From: Peribacillus cavernae
GTDB taxonomy: Bacteria; Bacillota; Bacilli; Bacillales; DSM-1321
Reading direction: 5' to 3'
DNA length: 64,000 nucleotides
Assembly (NCBI RefSeq): GCF_003989135.1
Contig: NZ_RYZZ01000043.1
Coordinates: forward strand, 1 to 64,000
In this document: positions 54,546-63,761 of the stretch, one piece after another
How the letters are laid out: every line of letters begins with the position of its first letter
Position numbering within the stretch: the first letter of the stretch is position 1
The notes under the pieces: generated by a model
Seen by the model: the letters and a program-made list of their open reading frames with translations, nothing else
The model's database searches: none
Told to the model about the DNA's origin: nothing
Program-made: the position numbers and the translations under genes

Positions 54546-56525
54546 CTAGGCCTTCATCAACCATTCAATCAATTCCACATGCTCTCTCCATAAATGCAAA
54601 TGCTGGTCTGCATAAATAATCGCTTCGGATTCATCTCCTAATCCATATGTGGCTGGGGTATTTCCGGGAAGTTTCTTTTTTCCGGTTAAATAATCCAAGA
54701 CATATGGATTTTCACCTTTTGCTTTTTTCAATAGTTTTTTTGCCTTTTGCGATGTACCATTTTGTAAGTATTCGATTAGCAACTTGTTGAATGCACCATT
54801 TGCAGTTATTTCTTCGTTAAACTGCTTTAATAGTGATTCTGCCTTTTGGAACAAGCCTTTTTCCACGTGAGCGATGAATAGTTCATACCGGACTCCTTGA
54901 TTATCCATTGGATTCAACTCCAGAAGCTCCTCATATTGCGCAATTGCTTCTTCACGCTTGCCCTTTTCGTGTAAAAGCAAACCATAACTGAATTTTGCCC
55001 GCATATATGCACGTGTGCTTACAATCCCCCAAAAGTGGCCTTTATTTTCACTGAAAAATGATTGTCCTAATTCCTTTTCTCCTGCTTCCATACCCTTTAA
55101 GTAAAGGTTCTGTCTTTCTTTTGGGTTCATTTCATACTCTGCTAAAATATTGTATGCATCTGGGCTATTTGGGTATAATTTCAATGCCTTTTTTGCAAGC
55201 TGCAGGCGCTTGCTTCCTGATGCTTCGTACGCATCAAATAATAGTTCTTGCGCTTTTTCTTTGTCGGATAATTTTGCCGGGGACGGTTTTTGATTATTTA
55301 TCCGTTTATTCATAAAATCGTTCAATTCGTCAATCGATTCAAAATCTCTGTCACCAATCTCCCTCTCCATGTTAAGGAGCTCTCGTTCCATCGTTATTCT
55401 TGAATTCGTGAAGGCATTTCCAACCTTTTCTTCACCAAAAATGTGCTCACCATCAAAGAAAGCATCTTCATCATCAATCGTTTCAAGCTTATCATGCAGA
55501 TCCTCGATTTCTTCAGAAAGGACATTCTCTAACTCTTTAAACTTTGTTGAGATACTGTTGCTGGAGATATCGAATTCTTCAGCCAATTCTTTTTGTGTTA
55601 TCATCCCTCCGAACGGGAGCAACTTATCAACTAAATAGACTAACGCTGCTTCATATACGTTTGACTTTTTAATTGTTGGATTTCTTCGCATACAGTACGT
55701 ATTCCAGAGATATACGCCTAGATGGATAACGGTTTCTTCATGCCCATAATTCTTCATATATTCTTGGTAATTTACAGCAACTTCCTTATGTTTGGCCGAT
55801 TTCCATTCCAAATCGTCAATTGATACATCAGCTTTTCCAAAGATAAAGAGGTCAAGTACTTCAAGAAAAGATGCAGCCATAAAGTCAACCGGGCTTTCTT
55901 CCCCACTCTCATCATATAGAGATAATACAGCGTCTTTTAGTTCCTCTGATTCATCAGCTGGCATATCAAGGAATGTTGTAAAAAATACAGATGTCGGCCC
56001 AGCAGGTAAAATCGTCCCCAATACCAAACCACCAGTCTCTACTTTATGTTCCTCTTCGAGTACTTTGACCTTTTGTACCTCTTGTGAAAAAATATCTTGA
56101 ACAGTTATATGCTGATTCCCCTCTTGGTGTTGAATGATGGACACAGAAGGCTTAGCTTTTTTCCATGTTCGCAAAATATCCTTTATTCTTTGTCTGCTAA
56201 ACTTTTCTATATTCCGATCAATGTACTCTTCCAATATGGTTTCTTCATCTACTTCCACTGAAGTGATGAACCATGTAGTTCCAAAGAAATTAAACATCTC
56301 CATTGCTTCATCAGGTATATCAAATTCCTCGTAGCATTCTTCCAAATAATCTTCCATTTCTTCTTGGTAATTTTCCATTGCATAATGAAGAATGTCGAGC
56401 TGAATTTCATGCAGTTCTTTTTCTATCAGGAGTTCCATGGATAAAACATTATTCTTCCCACAGCACTTCTTATATTTCTCCCCACTGCCACAAGGGCATA
56501 AATCATTCCGTCCAATCTTTACCAT
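54546..56525 (-). CDS. SEC-C zinc-motif protein with TPR repeats
   Basis: A 659-residue cytosolic protein. The N-terminus is a SEC-C zinc motif (GRNDLCPCGSGEKYKKCCGK) like the SecA tail. The middle is acidic, with an HTH-like stretch (ITQKELAEEFDISSNSIST), and the C-terminal 230 residues contain tetratricopeptide repeats (AKKALKLYPNSPDAYNILAE, GKREEAIAQYEELLELNPMD). It probably binds nucleic acid or a partner protein; no enzyme motif was seen. Function unknown. Confidence 0.82.
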   Translation of the reverse strand: MVKIGRNDLCPCGSGEKYKKCCGKNNVLSMELLIEKELHEIQLDILHYAMENYQEEMEDYLEECYEEFDIPDEAMEMFNFFGTTWFITSVEVDEETILEEYIDRNIEKFSRQRIKDILRTWKKAKPSVSIIQHQEGNQHITVQDIFSQEVQKVKVLEEEHKVETGGLVLGTILPAGPTSVFFTTFLDMPADESEELKDAVLSLYDESGEESPVDFMAASFLEVLDLFIFGKADVSIDDLEWKSAKHKEVAVNYQEYMKNYGHEETVIHLGVYLWNTYCMRRNPTIKKSNVYEAALVYLVDKLLPFGGMITQKELAEEFDISSNSISTKFKELENVLSEEIEDLHDKLETIDDEDAFFDGEHIFGEEKVGNAFTNSRITMERELLNMEREIGDRDFESIDELNDFMNKRINNQKPSPAKLSDKEKAQELLFDAYEASGSKRLQLAKKALKLYPNSPDAYNILAEYEMNPKERQNLYLKGMEAGEKELGQSFFSENKGHFWGIVSTRAYMRAKFSYGLLLHEKGKREEAIAQYEELLELNPMDNQGVRYELFIAHVEKGLFQKAESLLKQFNEEITANGAFNKLLIEYLQNGTSQKAKKLLKKAKGENPYVLDYLTGKKKLPGNTPATYGLGDESEAIIYADQHLHLWREHVELIEWLMKA

Positions 56526-57030
56526 TAACTGAACTCCCCTTTCATCAATTATTGTAGTTTTATGATATCAAATTTTTAAGGTAGCAGTCTGGTATAAGGG
56601 TAGATTGACATACAATCTTCCATTTTGAACAAGGCTATCATGCCCGCTTATCCAAATCAAGCCTCTTTGCAGTTGCGAAAACTAAACAGTCCATCGCTCA
56701 GTATCTACTGAATAAAATGACAGCTGCAAAATAAAAACACCCTTTGTGGCAAAGGGTGAATGAAACAGAATCAAAGCTTTACAAAATTTCACCACTCACA
56801 TATAAGTGAGTCTGGCCAAAATAGTACTCCAAAAGTAATTGTAAACAGGGCCCACGATAAGTTGGAATTTTCGAAATCTCTCAATTCTGAGGTCATTGAG
56901 CTATTGTTTATTATATCAATGCGCCCTCTTTATACTTTGTTTCAAGTGTTGGAGCTAAAGCCGTTATCCCATTTTGAACAAATGCCCAAATTTCTGCTGT
57001 AAGGGCACCTAAGACCATCGCACTTGGTAT
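56526..57030. other. Intergenic stretch with degraded sequence
   Basis: Contains a perfect hairpin CACCCTTTG-tgg-CAAAGGGTG (56738-56758) followed on the minus strand by TTTTT. Around 56920-57020 the minus strand reads MVLGALTAEIWAFVQNG, a short hydrophobic frame with no ribosome site, probably decayed. The forward frame at 56760 is not credible. Confidence 0.4.
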
Positions 57031-57126
57031 GTGACAAATGACGATCTAAACACTATGATTGCATTTGCAGCTCTAGTCGTATCAATTATTGTTGCAGCAC
57101 GTTCTGGCAAAAATAAAAACGACTAG
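57031..57126 (+). CDS. Holin-like type I toxin peptide
   Basis: A 31-residue peptide, VTNDDLNTMIAFAALVVS then IIVAARSGKNKND: a polar start, one membrane helix and a basic tail, the pattern of putative holin-like toxins (TxpA-related). The start is GTG 57031; the ribosome site is poor, as is common where translation is kept low. The 120 bases after the stop are highly structured and end in a terminator, matching the sense/antisense RNA overlap of such modules. The peptide would damage the membrane if the antitoxin RNA were lost. Confidence 0.6.
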   Translation: MTNDDLNTMIAFAALVVSIIVAARSGKNKND

Positions 57127-57247
57127 CCCACCCTGATTTGGCGGTCGGGTCATGGGAACTAGTCATTTTCTTATCGACCTCAGCCACCGCAAACTTATAC
57201 TGCGGAGTAGCCAAGACGGAGACTCAGGTGTATCGAGCACCTGGGTC
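57127..57247. ncRNA. 3' region of a type I toxin-antitoxin module, probable antisense RNA overlap
   Basis: After the toxin stop come several paired segments (CCACCCTGATTTGGCGG; CAGCCACCGC with GCGGAGTAGC) and a terminator GACTCAGGTG / CACCTGGGTC followed by TTTATTT (57221-57247). This arrangement is usual downstream of holin-like toxins, where a convergent antisense RNA overlaps the mRNA end. The antisense promoter and ends cannot be fixed by eye. Confidence 0.45.
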
Positions 57248-57406
57248 TTTATTTATTATGTTATCTTATGTTAATCATATACTAATAATTCTTATTCATC
57301 AAGTATTCGAATAGCATTCGCTAAAGCCTCATTACTTTGTGTTAAATCATATGCTTGTGGCTGAAGGCAAACCACTCTCATCTCAATGCCTATTTGGAAT
57401 GACTCA

Positions 57407-58105
57407 TTAATAATTTTGTTTTTTCTGTAGAAATCCATGAACACTGGTAATGTGATTCACCATTAAATCGCTTGCGAGTTCCGCATTTCGTTGTTTCATT
57501 GCGGTAAGAATATCCTTGTGATATTGAAGGGAATCATCCATTATTCCTGGAACAGTTACCGCTTGTACTTGAGCATGTTCAATTAATTTGTTGATAGATT
57601 GGTATAGATGATACATAACAAGGTTCTTGGATGATTTGGCAATTTTCTCATGGAAATGTAGATTGGCTGAAACATAATCTTCTTGGTTATCTTTGTTAAT
57701 GGCTAATTCCATGTTTACAATGGTTTTCTCCATTTCAATGAAGTCTTCTATGGTCGCTCTTGTGGTTGTCAAGTAAGTTAATTCTCTTTCAATGAATCTT
57801 CGCGATTCAAAAATGTCCTGCCAATCGGTAGATGAAAAATAAAGAAGAAACATGAGGGAATCAGTAAAGAATTTATCATGGTTTCCCGTTATGACCGTTC
57901 CTTTTTGCGATTTTTCAATTAATCCTTGTGCTTCCAAGACTTTTAAGGCTTCACGCAAAGAAGGTCTCCCGACTTCAAACAAAGTCATGAGTTCTCTTTC
58001 TGGTGGTAGTTTATCGCCTTGGTTTAATTCTCCTTGCAGAACAAGCTCTTTAATTTGGTTCACAATACTATCGGTTACATTAATACGTTTAACGGGTTCT
58101 ATCAT
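57407..58105 (-). CDS. GntR-family regulator, FadR/FCD type
   Basis: A 232-residue regulator. The winged HTH is clear (GELNQGDKLPPERELMTLFE, VGRPSLREALKVLEAQGLIE) and the C-terminal FCD helical domain contains metal-binding-type histidines (ANLHFHEKIAKSSKN, MVNHITSVHGFL). It resembles LldR-like regulators of organic-acid use. It is the last gene of the FAH-NhaC-GntR set and likely controls it through the TGGTCTTACCA site at 61129. Confidence 0.88.
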   Translation of the reverse strand: MIEPVKRINVTDSIVNQIKELVLQGELNQGDKLPPERELMTLFEVGRPSLREALKVLEAQGLIEKSQKGTVITGNHDKFFTDSLMFLLYFSSTDWQDIFESRRFIERELTYLTTTRATIEDFIEMEKTIVNMELAINKDNQEDYVSANLHFHEKIAKSSKNLVMYHLYQSINKLIEHAQVQAVTVPGIMDDSLQYHKDILTAMKQRNAELASDLMVNHITSVHGFLQKKQNY

Positions 58106-58265
58106 TCTAATTTCACCTTTTCTTCATTGTTGTAGGGCTGTCTATCATGTTAATAGCTATAAAGTAATTTTTATACTAGTAAAACAATAGATCCCTCCTC
58201 CGAGATCGAATTTACATTGAAAAATAGGAGAGGGGAGGGATCCGAGTATTTCAGTATTAATCTAA

Positions 58266-59822
58266 CTATTTAGCAATTTCCTCAATATTTTGTAAAGACA
58301 TAGTTTTATCCGATCGGGCTTTCATGATATAGGCACCAATTCCGACAGTAATTAACGCAGTAACAAGGCCTATGAGTACATTTCCTGTGAATCCGAGGAC
58401 AATGAAACCTGTTATGGAAGAAATGCTGGATAGGATGGCATATGGAAGCTGTGTTATCATATGATCGAGCGGATGTACAGAACTTCCAATAGAAGCCAGG
58501 ATCGTTGTGTCAGATAACGGCGAGCTGTGCTCACCGAAAACCGTTCCCGCTAAAACTGCACCGATAATTGGTATTAAAAATGTAATGTCTATGGCAGCGA
58601 CGATCTCTGCACCAATAGGGATCATTAAACCAGCCGTTCCAAGTGTACTTCCTATCGAATAAGATATAAACGCTGCGAATATAAAGAAAATGACTGGAAG
58701 CCAGGCAATTGCCATATTTCCTTCTATTAAAGAAGCTAAGTAGTCACCAATCCCTAAACTGGAAATAATTCCGGCGGTTACAAGTGCTAAAAATAATATC
58801 ATCACACTCGGTAATGTCGTTTTAATACCAGAAAGGACAGAGGTTATTATGTCATTGCCAGGGGTTTTTTTTATGAATAATCTTGTGAGGCTTACAATGT
58901 TTGCTAATAATCCACCATAAACGAGAGCTAATATAACATCCGTGTTTTTAAGTAGTTCCATTGCTGACGTGGTTCCTTCGGTGCTTGAAGAACCAATCCA
59001 TATAGAAGCGATAATCGTTACGAGAATAAGTGTTAACACTGGTAATAGGAGATCGGCCATCTTGCCATCTTTTCTCGTCGGTAACTTACTATTATCTGCT
59101 CCTGGGATTTTTCCTCTTGAGGTATCAAACAAAACTCCCTCTTCGATCGCTCTTTTTTCATCTCGACGCATTTGACCAACATTGATGCCAAAATAAGCAA
59201 CGATAAAAACGAGCACGATGGTTGAAAGCGTATAATAGTTCGTTGGTATGGATAACAAAAATGCCTCAAGAGCTTGATATTCAGTAATCCCATTTGAAGT
59301 CAAAACTCCGGCAATAATAGAGGTAATAAAGGCCGCAAGTGCTGAAACAGGTACGATTAGGGCGATCGGTGCTGATGTTGAGTGGACTAAATAAGATAAC
59401 TTGGAATGTGAAACTTGGTACTTGTCGGTTACCGATTTCATAACGGCTCCGCGGAATAAGCAACTAAACGCATCATCAAACCAGGTGAAAAAACCAAGTA
59501 ACATCGTTGCCATTTGAGCTTGAACCCTCGTTTTTGCTACTTTTACCCCCCATTCTGAGAAGGCATAAATACCACCCGAGAGATAAAGAAGAGAAGACAA
59601 TATACCAATTAAGATAACAAAAATCAAGACTTTTCCATCTTCCACTAGTACTTCCATCATTAGGTTGAAAACATTAGCCGCACTATCGAATATATTCCAT
59701 TGATTATAAAGCAATGCGCCTAAAGCGATACCTACCCCTAATGGTAGAAAAAGCCTTTTCGTTATGATAATCAAAGCAATTGTTATAACTGGTGGTATAA
59801 GTGAAAAAATAGTACCTTCCAT
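58266..59822 (-). CDS. NhaC-family Na+/H+ antiporter-type transporter
   Basis: A 518-residue membrane protein with about 12 helices. Landmarks of the NhaC family: FTWFDDAFSCLFRGAVM, GSTLGTAGLMIPIGAEIVAA and FGEHSSPLSDTTILAS. Members exchange Na+ for protons or carry organic acids. I start at ATG 59822, six bases after GGGGGG; an upstream in-frame ATG overlaps that site. Its place beside an FAH-type hydrolase and an FCD regulator suggests uptake of an organic acid rather than general sodium export; this is inference. Confidence 0.88.
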   Translation of the reverse strand: MEGTIFSLIPPVITIALIIITKRLFLPLGVGIALGALLYNQWNIFDSAANVFNLMMEVLVEDGKVLIFVILIGILSSLLYLSGGIYAFSEWGVKVAKTRVQAQMATMLLGFFTWFDDAFSCLFRGAVMKSVTDKYQVSHSKLSYLVHSTSAPIALIVPVSALAAFITSIIAGVLTSNGITEYQALEAFLLSIPTNYYTLSTIVLVFIVAYFGINVGQMRRDEKRAIEEGVLFDTSRGKIPGADNSKLPTRKDGKMADLLLPVLTLILVTIIASIWIGSSSTEGTTSAMELLKNTDVILALVYGGLLANIVSLTRLFIKKTPGNDIITSVLSGIKTTLPSVMILFLALVTAGIISSLGIGDYLASLIEGNMAIAWLPVIFFIFAAFISYSIGSTLGTAGLMIPIGAEIVAAIDITFLIPIIGAVLAGTVFGEHSSPLSDTTILASIGSSVHPLDHMITQLPYAILSSISSITGFIVLGFTGNVLIGLVTALITVGIGAYIMKARSDKTMSLQNIEEIAK

Positions 59823-60122
59823 TGATAAGCCCCCCATAAATTTTAAAATGATGTTCTATTTGCTTGTCATAGGATTAAAAAACAACCGCCAGAAATGATT
59901 TAGAATTAGTGTATAAATAACAATCTTTTTTTAGAATTCTTTACATTATCACGTTTGAAACCGCTTTCATTACTATTGAGGAGAAGGATCATCCGGGACC
60001 AGCTGTGTATAGCGGGGGTTGTATATCTAATGAATGATATAGCCGGTTTCCGAATGATCCTGCAAAGTTATGTGTTTTGTAAAGATGAATCCTTAAGTAC
60101 TAGATGCATGAGTCCTGCATTA
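59823..60122. other. Intergenic stretch between FAH and NhaC genes
   Basis: About 300 bases with A/T-rich promoter-like sequence near 59910-59950 and what may be decayed coding sequence (forward strand HPGPAVYSGGCISNE then stop). No intact gene. Confidence 0.35.
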
Positions 60123-60989
60123 TTATCGTGGAGCAAGTCGATTCACTAAGCGTCCCAATCCTTCGACTTCACAAACGATTTCATCACCTGGCTGTAGCCA
60201 TTTTTTTTCTTCCATACCAACGATCACACCCTCGGGAGTCCCCGTAAAGATCACATCACCGGCTTCCAATGTCATGGCTTGCGACAAATCACTGATGAGT
60301 TCTGCAATAGGGAATATCATTTTCTCTGTGTTTGAATTTTGACGTAAATCGCCATTTACCCAACACTTCAGATCCAGATTTTGCGGATTCGGAACCTCAT
60401 CAGCTGTTACAAGATACGGTCCGATGGGTGCAAACTGATCAATCGCTTTTCCATACATCCACTGAACACCGCGGAATTGAAGATCACGCGCGGAAAAATC
60501 GTTCCCTGTTGCGTACCCAAACACATAGTCAAGAGCTTCTTCTTTCGTCACATTACGTGCTTGTTGTCCCATAACAACGACCATTTCCACTTCGTAATCT
60601 ACCTGTTCAGTAATGGCAGGTGGTACGATTTCTTCATTGTGGGCTGCGAGACTATTTTGGTATTTAGGGAAATAGATTGGAAACTCTGGAATTGCCAGAT
60701 TGGCCTCTGCCACATGGGCACGGTAATTAGCTCCAGAACAAATAATTTTAATTGGGTTTTGTACTACAGGGGCATATTGAATAGTTGATTCTTCTAACGT
60801 TTCATCTGCTTGTGAAAGTACTTGATGGAGTTGATCTAACCCTGACTGACCGGCAGCAATGACGTCCTCCATCGTATTTGGTGCTGATAAGCCTGCTTTT
60901 TCAGCGGTTGAACACACATCGACAATGCCATTCTCTGTTTTAATGCCTAATCTTACTCTATCGGAAGCTTGAAAAGAAATAAGTTTCAT
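60123..60989 (-). CDS. Fumarylacetoacetate hydrolase family protein
   Basis: A 288-residue enzyme of the FAH superfamily. It has the N-terminal cap (KLISFQASDRVRLGIKTENG), the metal site in DYEVEMVVVMG, ATGNDFSARDLQFR, and the C-terminal GDVIFTGTPEGVIVG. Relatives hydrolyse acylpyruvates or decarboxylate or cleave ring-fission products. I start at ATG 60989; an ATG 12 bases earlier overlaps the AGGATGG ribosome site. It heads a minus-strand set with NhaC and GntR genes. Confidence 0.9.
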   Translation of the reverse strand: MKLISFQASDRVRLGIKTENGIVDVCSTAEKAGLSAPNTMEDVIAAGQSGLDQLHQVLSQADETLEESTIQYAPVVQNPIKIICSGANYRAHVAEANLAIPEFPIYFPKYQNSLAAHNEEIVPPAITEQVDYEVEMVVVMGQQARNVTKEEALDYVFGYATGNDFSARDLQFRGVQWMYGKAIDQFAPIGPYLVTADEVPNPQNLDLKCWVNGDLRQNSNTEKMIFPIAELISDLSQAMTLEAGDVIFTGTPEGVIVGMEEKKWLQPGDEIVCEVEGLGRLVNRLAPR

Positions 60990-61404
60990 TACAGTCACCA
61001 TCCTAAGTATAATATTTTAATAATTGCAAAAACTCTAACGCTAAATAATTGGAGAGGCTTTCCTTTTTGCGGGTAATCCATTCTTTTTCTCGTTTTTATA
61101 TTCGAGCCTTCAGAGACATCATGTTGTATGGTCTTACCATATCTATGGCCATACAAGTCATCTCTTGTTTTTATTTTAATTGCAAGCGCTCACATCCGCA
61201 AGGATTATCCTACTACAATTTCCGACAAGCGCCTTAATGAGGGACGTTTAAGCCAATGCCATTAGTCGTCTTATGGAACCAACTTAAATCATCCTGAAGC
61301 AAACAGTGTCGAAAATACCAATGCAAAGCTTGTAATGGAGAATGTCGTCGCAGCGAACTCAAATCTCAGCCAAACCGTTCCACCAACGGTTGGTTGAATA
61401 AACT
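60990..61404. other. Promoter region of the FAH gene plus degraded sequence
   Basis: Holds the FCD-type operator at 61127-61141. At 61270-61400 the forward strand reads SSYGTNLNHPEANSVENT then NAKLVMENVVAANSNLSQ before a stop, a likely remnant of a lost gene without a start. No intact gene. Confidence 0.4.
61127..61141. promoter_or_regulatory. FadR/FCD-type GntR operator candidate
   Basis: TATGGT-ctt-ACCATA, a perfect inverted repeat containing TGGTnnnACCA, the known half-site form for FCD GntR regulators. It is 138 bases upstream of the FAH start, in the same block as an FCD regulator gene. Confidence 0.6.
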
Positions 61405-61748
61405 TCAATGTATATTGTACCTAAACCCATCCAAGAAGTAGTCATTTCCTGATACGTTTCGTCCATCCCCCAGGATAGCCCATGTCTGGTTGTTTTCAGT
61501 CACCTTCAAACAATTTTCTAGCTTGCATTTAGCAATGATCATACCATTTGGAAAATTTTCTTTTGTATATCCATGCTTACCAAGCAACGACTGAATGGTA
61601 ACATGGCTACAGGCAGCCTTATCTATTTTTTTACTTGTGTGAATGGCCAGGGGTCCACGATAATTTGTTATCCATGACCTTGTTTCATATTGGTTTTCCC
61701 TAAAGCAAAAAGGCTGGCCCAAGGCTGGATCATCGATAAAATCTTCAT
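61405..61748 (-). pseudogene. ASCH-domain protein gene with a single-base frameshift
   Basis: From ATG 61748 (GGAGGT seven bases upstream) the minus strand reads MKILSMIQPWASLFALG, the typical start of an ASCH domain protein. It must shift frame near 61699 to continue as ENQYETRSWITNYRGPLAIH through to 61405, including IIAKCKLENCLKV. Loss of one G from a GGGG run explains this. The remaining domain is normal. It is either a recent lesion or a homopolymer sequencing error. Confidence 0.7.
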
Positions 61749-61845
61749 TCTAATTACCTCCAACCTATGAAAGTTTACTTTTGGTATATATTATCCCTGT
61801 AGAAAAATATTATGAGACTGTGCGGAATATATTTATTAGAGCGGG

Positions 61846-61880
61846 TTTCGCTTAATTCACGTTATTTTCGCTTGAATTGA
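61846..61880 (-). repeat. Two AAGCGAAA-type repeats, 20-base spacing
   Basis: On the minus strand TTCAAGCGAAAAT and ATTAAGCGAAA lie exactly 20 bases apart (TCGCTT at 61848 and 61868). Same core as the arrays at 11628 and 27391. It lies past the SelO terminator. Confidence 0.55.
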
Positions 61881-61938
61881 CTTCACTTCCCAAACTTTCA
61901 TTTAAATGCCTAGGCCTAAGTAGTTACTTAAAAACTAA

Positions 61939-61968
61939 AATAATGCTACCTCAAAGGGCAGCATTATT
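61939..61968 (-). terminator. Terminator of selO
   Basis: AATAATGCT / AGCATTATT stem with a 12-base loop; T-rich on the minus strand. Confidence 0.75.
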
Positions 61969-62035
61969 CTTGCACTAAAAGTAAACCATGAAAAAGCGGC
62001 AACCTGGTTTAGAAAAGCAATTAAAATCATCTTTA

Positions 62036-63505
62036 TCATGTCCCGCAATAGGTTCGGTAAGGAAGGGTTGATGGCGCAGGCAGTGTGGCGTATTCCGCCT
62101 GTTCAGGAGAGTGAGCGAAGGGGCTTGAAAGAACATCAAGAAGTCTTTCCATCACGCTGTAGTCTCCTAGTTCCTCTGCGGCTTTCAGTGCTTCTTCTAC
62201 CCGGTGGTTCCGAGGAATTACCGCTGGATTGCTGTTCCGCATTAACTCCTGTGAGGATTCTTTTGTTTCCTCCTGCCTGCCTAGTCTTGCTAGCCACTCA
62301 TCATGCCACTTGGAAAATTCCGTGCTACCGAACAGGTCCGTACCCTCTGTTTTGCCAAAGGTCAATGCGCGGAAGGTATTGGTATAGTCGGCGCGATGCT
62401 TCTTCATCAAATCTAGGAGGTCATTGATACGAGATTCATCCTCTATCTCTTCATTAAACAATCCCAGTTTAGCTCTCATTCCCGCAAGCCAATTTTGTTG
62501 ATACAGCTTTGGATATTCTGAAATCGCCTCCTGGGCCAGTTCGACAGCCTGTTCCTGTTTTTCATGAATAAGCGCCAATAGGCTTTCTGCAAATCGAGCG
62601 AGATTCCATCCGCCAATACCCGGCTGATTGCCATAGGCATAGCGGCCTTGAGTATCAATGGAACTGAATACCGTAGCCGGATCATATTCATCCATAAAGG
62701 CGCAAGGACCATAGTCGATGGTTTCTCCGCTAATGGTCATGTTGTCGGTGTTCATCACCCCATGGATAAAGCCTACCAGCTGCCATTTGGCAATCAGTGC
62801 TGCCTGACTCTTAATCACTTCATTAAGCAGTGAAAGATAGCGGTTTTCATCAGCCTCAATGTCTGGATAATGACGCTTTATTGCATAATCAGCCAGGGTT
62901 CTAAGTTCCTCGACTGAATCCCGTGTAGCACCGTATTGAAAAGTACCAACCCGCAGATGACTGGCAGCCACACGTGTCACGATGGCACCAGGTAGGTGGG
63001 TTTCGCGGATTACTGCCTCACCGGTGGTCACCACCGCCAGGCTTCGGGTGGTAGGGATGCCCAATGCATGCATGGCTTCACTGATGATATATTCGCGAAG
63101 CATCGGGCCAATTGCCGCCCTGCCGTCGCCCCCGCGAGAATATGGTGTCCGTCCTGGACCCTTGAGCTGAATATCAAGCCGTTCACCTACAGGAGTAATT
63201 TGTTCGCCGAGTAACACTGCCCGGCCATCGCCTAACATCGTAAAATTCCCGAATTGGTGGCCCGCATAAGCCTGGGCAAGCGGGGAAGCACCTTCAGGAA
63301 TCTCGTTGCCAGCAAACACCGATAGGCCTTCTTCACCTTGCAAAGCCTCAACGTTCAGCCCCAATGATGTCGCGAGCGGTTCATTGAGAATGGCCAGCTT
63401 TGGGAACTCTACAGGGTCTGGAGAAAAGCTTGTATAAAAAGTCTTGGGCAGGCGGCCATAACTGTTGTCAAAGTTCCATCCTAATTCTTTTATTTCTTTT
63501 GTCAT
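62036..63505 (-). CDS. selO: SelO family protein adenylyltransferase (YdiU/UPF0061)
   Basis: A 489-residue pseudokinase-fold enzyme that attaches AMP to proteins. Visible parts: [38 protein letters not shown] (nucleotide binding), [18 protein letters not shown] (metal-binding Asn and Asp), and the C-terminal YRTYCGT with the conserved cysteine. Length is complete. I start at ATG 63505 after AAGGAGATACG; the frame runs 24 codons further without a site. Monocistronic, with a repeat pair past its terminator. Confidence 0.93.
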   Translation of the reverse strand: MTKEIKELGWNFDNSYGRLPKTFYTSFSPDPVEFPKLAILNEPLATSLGLNVEALQGEEGLSVFAGNEIPEGASPLAQAYAGHQFGNFTMLGDGRAVLLGEQITPVGERLDIQLKGPGRTPYSRGGDGRAAIGPMLREYIISEAMHALGIPTTRSLAVVTTGEAVIRETHLPGAIVTRVAASHLRVGTFQYGATRDSVEELRTLADYAIKRHYPDIEADENRYLSLLNEVIKSQAALIAKWQLVGFIHGVMNTDNMTISGETIDYGPCAFMDEYDPATVFSSIDTQGRYAYGNQPGIGGWNLARFAESLLALIHEKQEQAVELAQEAISEYPKLYQQNWLAGMRAKLGLFNEEIEDESRINDLLDLMKKHRADYTNTFRALTFGKTEGTDLFGSTEFSKWHDEWLARLGRQEETKESSQELMRNSNPAVIPRNHRVEEALKAAEELGDYSVMERLLDVLSSPFAHSPEQAEYATLPAPSTLPYRTYCGT

Positions 63506-63671
63506 CGTATCTCCTTTTCCTCTTTTGTCTTCCTGTATCCTATTTTTACTTTTACTTAAATCAAAAATCCCACGCATTCTTTATTATATCTTATTGTCCG
63601 CTTTTCATATCAGCACAAGCGCTTTATAACCTCTACTTCTGCCAATTTATTATATCCTTTCCATCAAGAAA

Positions 63672-63696
63672 AAGAGGGATGCACAGCATCCCTCTT
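63672..63696 (-). terminator. Terminator of the MetE-like gene
   Basis: AAGAGGGATGC / GCATCCCTCTT perfect stem with a 3-base loop; TTTTTC follows on the minus strand. Confidence 0.85.
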
Positions 63697-63761
63697 GCCT
63701 AAGCAGCTAATAACTTTCATAAATTCCAGACTTTATTGTTAATCATTTAAAACTTTTTAGA

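Noticed and set aside
56760-57002. 80-codon forward ORF
   Set aside because: No ribosome site, atypical composition, overlaps degraded sequence on the other strand.
61049-61237. 62-codon forward ORF containing the GntR-type site
   Set aside because: No ribosome site or recognisable protein pattern; the operator palindrome is the better explanation.
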